Shown: one piece after another, positions 5,153 through 9,186 of the stretch
Layout: each line of letters starts with the position of its first letter
Numbering within the stretch: the first letter of the stretch is position 1
Assembly: GCA_020058145.1 (NCBI GenBank)
Contig: JAGVEP010000273.1
Span: 1 to 9,186 of the forward strand
DNA from: Phycisphaerae bacterium
GTDB lineage: Bacteria > Planctomycetota > Phycisphaerae > UBA1845 > Fen-1342
Reading direction: 5' to 3'
Length of the DNA stretch: 9,186 bases
Position numbers and translations under genes: made by a program
Notes under the pieces: model-generated
The model's input: only the letters and a program-made list of their open reading frames with translations
Told to the model about the DNA's origin: nothing
Databases searched by the model: none

Positions 5153-6415
5153 ATGCCGATTTCCTACGACCTCGGCCTGAAGCCCACGACGCTCGAGCGC
5201 GATGCCGCGCACGAGGACCGCTGGACGCTCAATTTTGGGCCGCAGCATCCGGCGACGCACACCACGCTGCGCCTGGTGCTGGAGCTCGAGGGCGAACGCG
5301 TCATCGGCTGTACCCCGGACATCGGTTTTCTGCACAGCGGGTTCGAGAAACTCGGCGAGCACCTGGACTACAACCAATATGTCGTGATCGTTGAGCGGAT
5401 GAACTACATCTGCCCGATCTCAAACGACATCGCCTGGCACATGGCAGTCGAGAAGTTGTTCGGGATCGATATCACGCCGCGCTGCAAGGCGCTGCGGACG
5501 ATTCTCGCCGAGCTGGGCCGAATTCAGGATCATTTGCTGTGCGTTGGCTGTACGGGGCTCGATCTGGGCGGTTTCACTGCGTTTTTGTACGGCTTCAACG
5601 AACGCGAGACGATCAACGACCTGATCGAGGAGATTAGCGGCTCGCGATTTCACCCGAGCTACACGCGGCTCGGGGGGCTGGCCCAGGATGCGCCGCCGGG
5701 TTGGACGGACAAGGTGCTGGATTTCGTGCGGAACGGCGTGCCGCCGGCGCTGCGTGACGTCGAGACCCTGCTGCTGCGTAACCGCATCTTCATCGAGCGG
5801 ACGAAGGGCATCGGCGTGATCGGGCACGACGACGCCATCAACTGGTCGCTCACCGGCCCCGTAGCCCGTGGCAGCGGCGTGAAGCGCGATTTGCGCAAGG
5901 ACGAGCCGTATCTCTGCTACGCCGACAATTGGGATGGCCAGGGTGCGACCGCCGTCGACTTCAAGGTGCCGATCACGTATGGCGGCGATGTGTTCGCGCG
6001 GTTCCTTGTGCGGCTGGAAGAAGTGCGCCAGGCGTGCCGGATCATCGAGCAGGTGGTGGCGATGCTGCCGGAGGGACCGATCAACGTCGGCCTCGATGAG
6101 AACCTGACTCTGCCCAACAAGCAGGAGGTCTATTACTCGATCGAGGGCCTGATCCATCATTTCGAGCAGGTGATGACCAACCGCGGGTGGACCCCGCCGA
6201 TCGGCGAGGCGTATTTCGCGAACGAGACGGCCAATGGCGAATTGGGGTACTACGTCGTCAGCGATGGCGGGCGGTTCCCTTGGCGGGCGCGGACCCGGCC
6301 GCCGAGTTTCATCAACTACCAGGTGTTTCCGAAGCTGCTCGTCGGGCACCAGATCAGCGACGTGCCGGCCGTGCTGAACAGCTTGAACATTATTGCGGCG
6401 GAGCTGGATCGCTGA
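5153..6415 (+). CDS. nuoD: NADH-quinone oxidoreductase subunit D (NuoD)
   Basis: The protein has 420 residues. NuoD (the 49-kDa subunit) forms the quinone cavity with NuoB and descends from the large subunit of NiFe hydrogenases. Visible motifs are LNFGPQHPATHTTLRLVLEL (26-45), GFLHSGFEKLGEHLDYNQ (58-75), ERMNYICPISND (81-92) and the GPVARGSGVKRDLRKDEPY block (about 237-255). His36 and Tyr85 have the same spacing as the quinone-binding His38/Tyr87 pair of Thermus Nqo4. HSGFEK is closer to the Thermus type (HTGFEK) than to the HRGIEK type. The ATG at 5153 has GGGAG nine bases upstream. An in-frame TTG at 5132 is the last base-paired part of the inverted repeat and is rejected. The C-terminus (NIIAAELDR) ends as expected for the family. 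Confidence 0.97.
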   Translation: MPISYDLGLKPTTLERDAAHEDRWTLNFGPQHPATHTTLRLVLELEGERVIGCTPDIGFLHSGFEKLGEHLDYNQYVVIVERMNYICPISNDIAWHMAVEKLFGIDITPRCKALRTILAELGRIQDHLLCVGCTGLDLGGFTAFLYGFNERETINDLIEEISGSRFHPSYTRLGGLAQDAPPGWTDKVLDFVRNGVPPALRDVETLLLRNRIFIERTKGIGVIGHDDAINWSLTGPVARGSGVKRDLRKDEPYLCYADNWDGQGATAVDFKVPITYGGDVFARFLVRLEEVRQACRIIEQVVAMLPEGPINVGLDENLTLPNKQEVYYSIEGLIHHFEQVMTNRGWTPPIGEAYFANETANGELGYYVVSDGGRFPWRARTRPPSFINYQVFPKLLVGHQISDVPAVLNSLNIIAAELDR

Positions 6416-6428
6416 GGGCCATGTGCGG

Positions 6429-7043
6429 ATGGACGCGACGACGACACGAGCACCGACCTACGAGGATTTTGCGAGGTATATTCGAGCTGTGAAACACGTT
6501 CAGGAATTGCTCGAACGCACGACTCGCGCGCTCGACGCGGCCAAGCTGGACTATGCCGTCATCGGCGGGAATGCCGTGGCCGCGTGGGTCGCGACGATCG
6601 ATCCGGATGCGGTCCGCACGACCAAAGACGTCGATTTGCTCATTCGGCGTGCGGACTTCGACAAGATCGCGCACGCCCTGCGACCCGTGGGACTTGTTCC
6701 AACGGAAGTTTTCGGGGTTTCGATGTTCGTCGAGGTGACCAACCCGTCGCCGCGCCGCGCGGTGCATCTGCTATTTGCGGATGAGATCATCTCTCCCCAC
6801 GACCCGGCGCGCGCACCGCGGATCGAGAATGCGCGGCCGTGCGCACTTGGATTTCGCGTGATCCCATTGCTCGATTTGGTGCAGATGAAGTTGCTCGCGT
6901 TTCGCTTGCGTGATCAGACCCACCTGGTCGACATGCTCGCGCTGGGCCTGCTGGATGCGAGTTGGAAGGACAGGCTCCCGCCGGCCCTGCAGCCGAAGTA
7001 CCAGCAGGTTTTGGAGCAGTTTGAGCGTGAAGAGCGGCGCTGA
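6429..7043 (+). CDS. Small nucleotidyltransferase-fold protein inside the nuo operon
   Basis: The protein has 204 residues. Residues 44-72 carry a polymerase-beta-type nucleotidyltransferase signature: VIGGNAVAAW (44-53), then after a short loop TTKDVDLLIRR (64-74), with Asp67 and Asp69 as the probable metal ligands. AVHLLFADE (111-119) follows, where many family members have a third carboxylate strand; here the strand has His113. LVQMKLLAFRLRDQTHLVDM (150-169) is typical of stand-alone, AbiEii-like or minimal nucleotidyltransferases. The substrate is unknown. No toxin or HEPN partner lies beside it. The gene begins 13 bases after the nuoD stop and ends nine before nuoE. The ATG at 6429 is preferred (GAGGG at 6414-6418); an in-frame GTG at 6423 is possible. 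The start of nuoE depends on a ribosome site that overlaps this gene's stop, so the gene appears to be settled in the operon. It is not a known complex I subunit. Confidence 0.85.
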   Translation: MDATTTRAPTYEDFARYIRAVKHVQELLERTTRALDAAKLDYAVIGGNAVAAWVATIDPDAVRTTKDVDLLIRRADFDKIAHALRPVGLVPTEVFGVSMFVEVTNPSPRRAVHLLFADEIISPHDPARAPRIENARPCALGFRVIPLLDLVQMKLLAFRLRDQTHLVDMLALGLLDASWKDRLPPALQPKYQQVLEQFEREERR

Positions 7044-7052
7044 GGAGCAGCC

Positions 7053-7625
7053 GTGAGTTGGCGTACCATCGATCGCAAGACGGTTCCTGCGGACCACCTG
7101 GGCCCCGGCCTGAGTGATGCCGTGCTGCGGAGGATTCGCGAGTTCTTCCCGCGGTATCCCACGAAGCGGGCCGTGCTGTTGCCGGCCTTGCACATCGCGC
7201 AGGACGCGCTCGGGTACGTCTCGCTTCGCGCCATGCAGGAGATCGCGGAGTTGCTGGAGCTTACGCCAGCGGCTGTGATGGATGTCGTGAGCTTCTACAC
7301 GCATTTCTGGACGCACCCGAAGGGCCGCAAGACGATCGTGCTGTGCCGATCCCTCACATGCGAGCTCATGGGGGGGCAGGACTTGCTGGCGGCCCTCGAA
7401 AACAAGCTCGGCATCGGCGAACATCAGACCACACCCGATGGCGAGTGGTCGCTGATGACTGAAGAATGTCTGGCGGCGTGTGACCACGCTCCGTGTATGC
7501 AGATCAACGAGAAGATGCACCGTTGCGTGCGGGTCGAAGACCTCGACCGCCTGCTGGCGGCCCCGGACAATGACCAGGTGACGATGCCGCGCAGCGAGTT
7601 GTACGACGCGCCGAGGGGCACGTAA
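7053..7625 (+). CDS. nuoE: NADH-quinone oxidoreductase subunit E (NuoE, N1a iron-sulfur cluster)
   Basis: The protein has 190 residues. NuoE (24-kDa subunit) is a thioredoxin-fold [2Fe-2S] protein (cluster N1a) that sits beside the FMN site of NuoF. The N-terminal helical part holds YPTKRAVLLPALHIAQDALGYVS (35-57) and VVSFYTHFWTHPKGR (78-92). The cluster ligands are Cys98 and Cys103 (LCRSLTCELMG) and Cys139 and Cys143 (EECLAACDHAPCMQINE). The Cys-x4-Cys and Cys-x3-Cys spacing is the usual one. The start is GTG at 7053. GAGGAG (7042-7047) lies five bases upstream and shares bases with the stop of the nucleotidyltransferase gene, which suggests translational coupling. Residues after about 168 form a short extra tail. 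nuoF begins two bases after the stop. Confidence 0.95.
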   Translation: MSWRTIDRKTVPADHLGPGLSDAVLRRIREFFPRYPTKRAVLLPALHIAQDALGYVSLRAMQEIAELLELTPAAVMDVVSFYTHFWTHPKGRKTIVLCRSLTCELMGGQDLLAALENKLGIGEHQTTPDGEWSLMTEECLAACDHAPCMQINEKMHRCVRVEDLDRLLAAPDNDQVTMPRSELYDAPRGT

Positions 7626-7627
7626 CG

Positions 7628-9064
7628 ATGGCCTTCGAACCCGTGCTGATGAAACACGTTGGCGTGCCGCAGAGCACGTCGCTCGCCGTTTACCAGGCCG
7701 ACGGCGGCTATGAGGGGGCCTCGCGCGCACTCAAAATGAAGCCGGACGAAGTGGTCGAACTGGTCAAGCGGGCCAATCTCCGCGGCCGCGGCGGCGCGGG
7801 TTTCCCCGCCGGCCTGAAGTGGAGCTTTCTGCCGAAGGACCGCAAGATCACGTACCTGTGCGTCAACGCCGACGAGTCCGAGCCGCCGACGTTCTGCAAC
7901 CGCGTGCTGATCGACCACGACCCGCACATGTTGCTCGAGGGCATCCTGATCGCCGGCTTCGCGACGCGGACCACCGTGGCCTACATCTACATGCGTGGCG
8001 AGTTCACCGAGCAATTCCACGTGCTGCAGCGGGCGCTCGACGAGGCCTATGTGGCGGGCTTCTTCGGCCAGAACATTCTCGGCAGCGGCTACGACCTCGA
8101 ATGCTATATTCACCGCGGTGCAGGCGCCTATGTCTGCGGCGAGGAAACCGGGTTGATCGAGAGCCTGGAGGGCAAACGCGGCTGGCCGCGGGTCAAGCCG
8201 CCGTTTCCGGCCGTTGAGGGGGCGTTCCGCCAGCCGACGGTCATAAACAACGTCGAGACGCTCGCGTGCCTGCCGCACATCCTGACCCGCGGGCTGGAAT
8301 GGTGGCACGCGCTCGGGACGGCGAATTCCAAAGGTCCGAAGATGTACTGTGTCAGCGGCCCGGTGAACCGTCCGGGCTGCTACGAGGCTCCGCTCGGCCT
8401 TACCGTCCGCGACCTGATTTACGGCCCCGAGTTTGGCGGCGGGATGCGGAACGGCAAGCGGGTCAAAGCCGTTTTTCCCGGCGGATTGTCGATGGGCGTG
8501 CTCCGGGGCGATCTGTTCGCGAAGTCGCCCGACTGCAAGGTCGCCCCGCAACAGGACTGCGACGAGCTGGACTGCAGCCTCGATTTCGACGACGTGCGGC
8601 GGTACGACCTGCTCGGGCTCGGCACCGCGGCGGCGGTGGTCGTGCCGGACGACGTTGATATTCGCGACGTACTGGTCAATGTGGCCCGGTTCTATGCGCT
8701 GGAATCGTGCGGGCAGTGTACGCACTGTCGCGAGGGCACGACGTGGATGTATAAGATCGCCCAGCGTCTGCGGGCCGGTGCCGGGCGCAGCCGCGACCTC
8801 GACTTGATCGTCGAAATCGCGCGGAACATGGGCATGATGCCCGGCCTCAGCATTTGCGGCCTGCCGGATGGTGCTGCGTGGCCGTTGCGGACGCTCGTGG
8901 AGAAGTTCCGCCGGGAATTCGAGGCTCGTATTGCGGCTCAGGAACCCGCTGCGGCGGAGCGGTACGTCCGGAAGATCAACCCCGCCGTGTATGAGTTGCC
9001 GGTCTCACAGGGTCGTGCGCGGCAGCCGACCGGCGGGACGTTTCAGGCCCCGTTGGACGTGTAG
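7628..9064 (+). CDS. nuoF: NADH-quinone oxidoreductase subunit F (NuoF, FMN and N3 cluster)
   Basis: The protein has 478 residues, somewhat longer than usual. NuoF (51-kDa subunit) binds NADH and FMN and carries the [4Fe-4S] cluster N3. Visible are the nucleotide loop RGRGGAGFPAGLKW (52-65), the FMN/NADH segment NADESEPPTFCNR (80-92), GAGAYVCGEETGLIESLEGKR (164-184), KPPFPA (190-195), and the N3 ligands Cys361, Cys364, Cys367 (ESCGQCTHCREGT) and Cys410 (SICGLPDG). Two oddities are noted. The flavin loop reads EPPTFCNR where the common form is EPG(S/T)FKDR. The stretch 286-324 is about 15 residues longer than I recall for Thermus Nqo1 and adds Cys303, Cys311 and Cys316. The ATG at 7628 follows nuoE by two bases without a strong ribosome site. 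The stop TAG and the preceding GTG match the edge of the repeat that follows. Confidence 0.97.
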   Translation: MAFEPVLMKHVGVPQSTSLAVYQADGGYEGASRALKMKPDEVVELVKRANLRGRGGAGFPAGLKWSFLPKDRKITYLCVNADESEPPTFCNRVLIDHDPHMLLEGILIAGFATRTTVAYIYMRGEFTEQFHVLQRALDEAYVAGFFGQNILGSGYDLECYIHRGAGAYVCGEETGLIESLEGKRGWPRVKPPFPAVEGAFRQPTVINNVETLACLPHILTRGLEWWHALGTANSKGPKMYCVSGPVNRPGCYEAPLGLTVRDLIYGPEFGGGMRNGKRVKAVFPGGLSMGVLRGDLFAKSPDCKVAPQQDCDELDCSLDFDDVRRYDLLGLGTAAAVVVPDDVDIRDVLVNVARFYALESCGQCTHCREGTTWMYKIAQRLRAGAGRSRDLDLIVEIARNMGMMPGLSICGLPDGAAWPLRTLVEKFRREFEARIAAQEPAAAERYVRKINPAVYELPVSQGRARQPTGGTFQAPLDV

Positions 9065-9086
9065 CGGCCGGGCTCTGTACCGGCCG
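9059..9086. repeat. Degenerate first copy of the GC-rich hairpin repeat
   Basis: GTGTAGCGGCCG (9059-9070) matches the start of the full repeat at 9146. CGGCCGG (9065-9071) pairs perfectly with CCGGCCG (9080-9086) over an 8-nt loop. The TAG at 9062-9064 is the nuoF stop codon, so the coding end of nuoF lies in repeat sequence. The hairpin directly follows the stop and could act as a weak terminator or 3'-end protector. No U-tract follows it. Confidence 0.65.
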
Positions 9087-9087
9087 A

Positions 9088-9186
9088 GTAGCGGCCGACC
9101 CCCGTGTCGGCCGTGGAACACCGGCAAGATGCCGGTGCCACAGGAGTGTAGCGGCCGACCCCCGTGTCGGCCGTGGAACACCGGCA
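9088..9186. repeat. Tandem 60-bp two-hairpin repeat, continuing past the window
   Basis: A 39-base segment at 9088-9126 recurs without a mismatch at 9148-9186, a period of 60 bases. The second copy is cut by the window end. Each unit holds two stems. CGGCCGAC (9092-9099) pairs with GTCGGCCG (9106-9113) around a 6-nt loop. CACCGGCA (9119-9126) pairs with TGCCGGTG (9130-9137) around AGA. This is REP-like dispersed repeat architecture. There is no gene in it, and the space after nuoF is otherwise featureless to the edge. Where the operon continues cannot be seen. Confidence 0.9.

Noticed and set aside
5420..6349. Minus-strand open frame (309 codons) opposite nuoD
   Set aside because: It is the mirror of the well-conserved nuoD frame and shows no domain, signal peptide or ribosome site.
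7424..8725. Long minus-strand open frame (433 codons) opposite nuoE and nuoF
   Set aside because: It is fully antisense to two clearly conserved complex I genes, its product is Arg/Ala/Val-rich without any recognisable domain, and long antisense frames are expected in GC-rich DNA.
9088..9186. CRISPR array
   Set aside because: The repeated 39-base block has palindromic stems, but the 21-base remainder of the unit is itself a hairpin part and only two units are seen. No cas genes are near.

Overview
The window is about 9.2 kb of GC-rich bacterial chromosome. It carries the first part of a respiratory complex I (nuo) operon and four unrelated genes upstream of it. The likely source is a Planctomycetota-like bacterium. 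That placement is an inference from the mix of a PQQ-propeller exported protein, heptamer-built intergenic repeats, a GC-rich two-hairpin dispersed repeat and weak or absent Shine-Dalgarno sites at several genes. No marker gene in the window fixes it, and Acidobacteria or Verrucomicrobia are not excluded.

Left part (1-3339). A minus-strand gene for an exported beta-propeller protein runs off the left edge. Divergent to it is a plus-strand gene for a peptidoglycan-binding OmpA-type lipoprotein with its own likely sigma70-type promoter. An inverted repeat built of 7-bp units follows, then a stand-alone hisA (histidine biosynthesis). Convergent with hisA, and overlapping its 3' end by 58 bases, is a small minus-strand helix-turn-helix gene with a perfect TTGACA/17 bp/TATAGT-type promoter and a GGAGG ribosome site.

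Right part (3300-9064). The order is nuoA-nuoB-nuoC-nuoD-nucleotidyltransferase-nuoE-nuoF, all on the plus strand and tightly packed. A candidate promoter ends only about a dozen bases before the nuoA ATG, so the transcript may be nearly leaderless. nuoA and nuoB code for a membrane subunit and the N2 cluster subunit. nuoC and nuoD make up the rest of the quinone-reducing connecting arm. nuoE and nuoF form the NADH/FMN input module. A small nucleotidyltransferase gene sits between nuoD and nuoE with gaps of only 13 and 9 bases, so it is probably co-transcribed with them.

Repeats. Two spaces inside the operon (nuoB-nuoC and nuoC-nuoD) hold AT-rich arrays of the heptamer TTTTGGA. The nuoC-nuoD copy is a near-perfect 33-bp inverted repeat with a 33-nt loop placed just before the nuoD ribosome site. 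After nuoF the window ends in a tandem 60-bp GC-rich repeat made of two hairpins, and the nuoF stop codon lies inside the first, degenerate copy. The points most worth a second look are the operon-internal hairpin, the embedded nucleotidyltransferase, the strongly promoted HTH gene facing away from nuo, and a cysteine-containing insertion in NuoF.
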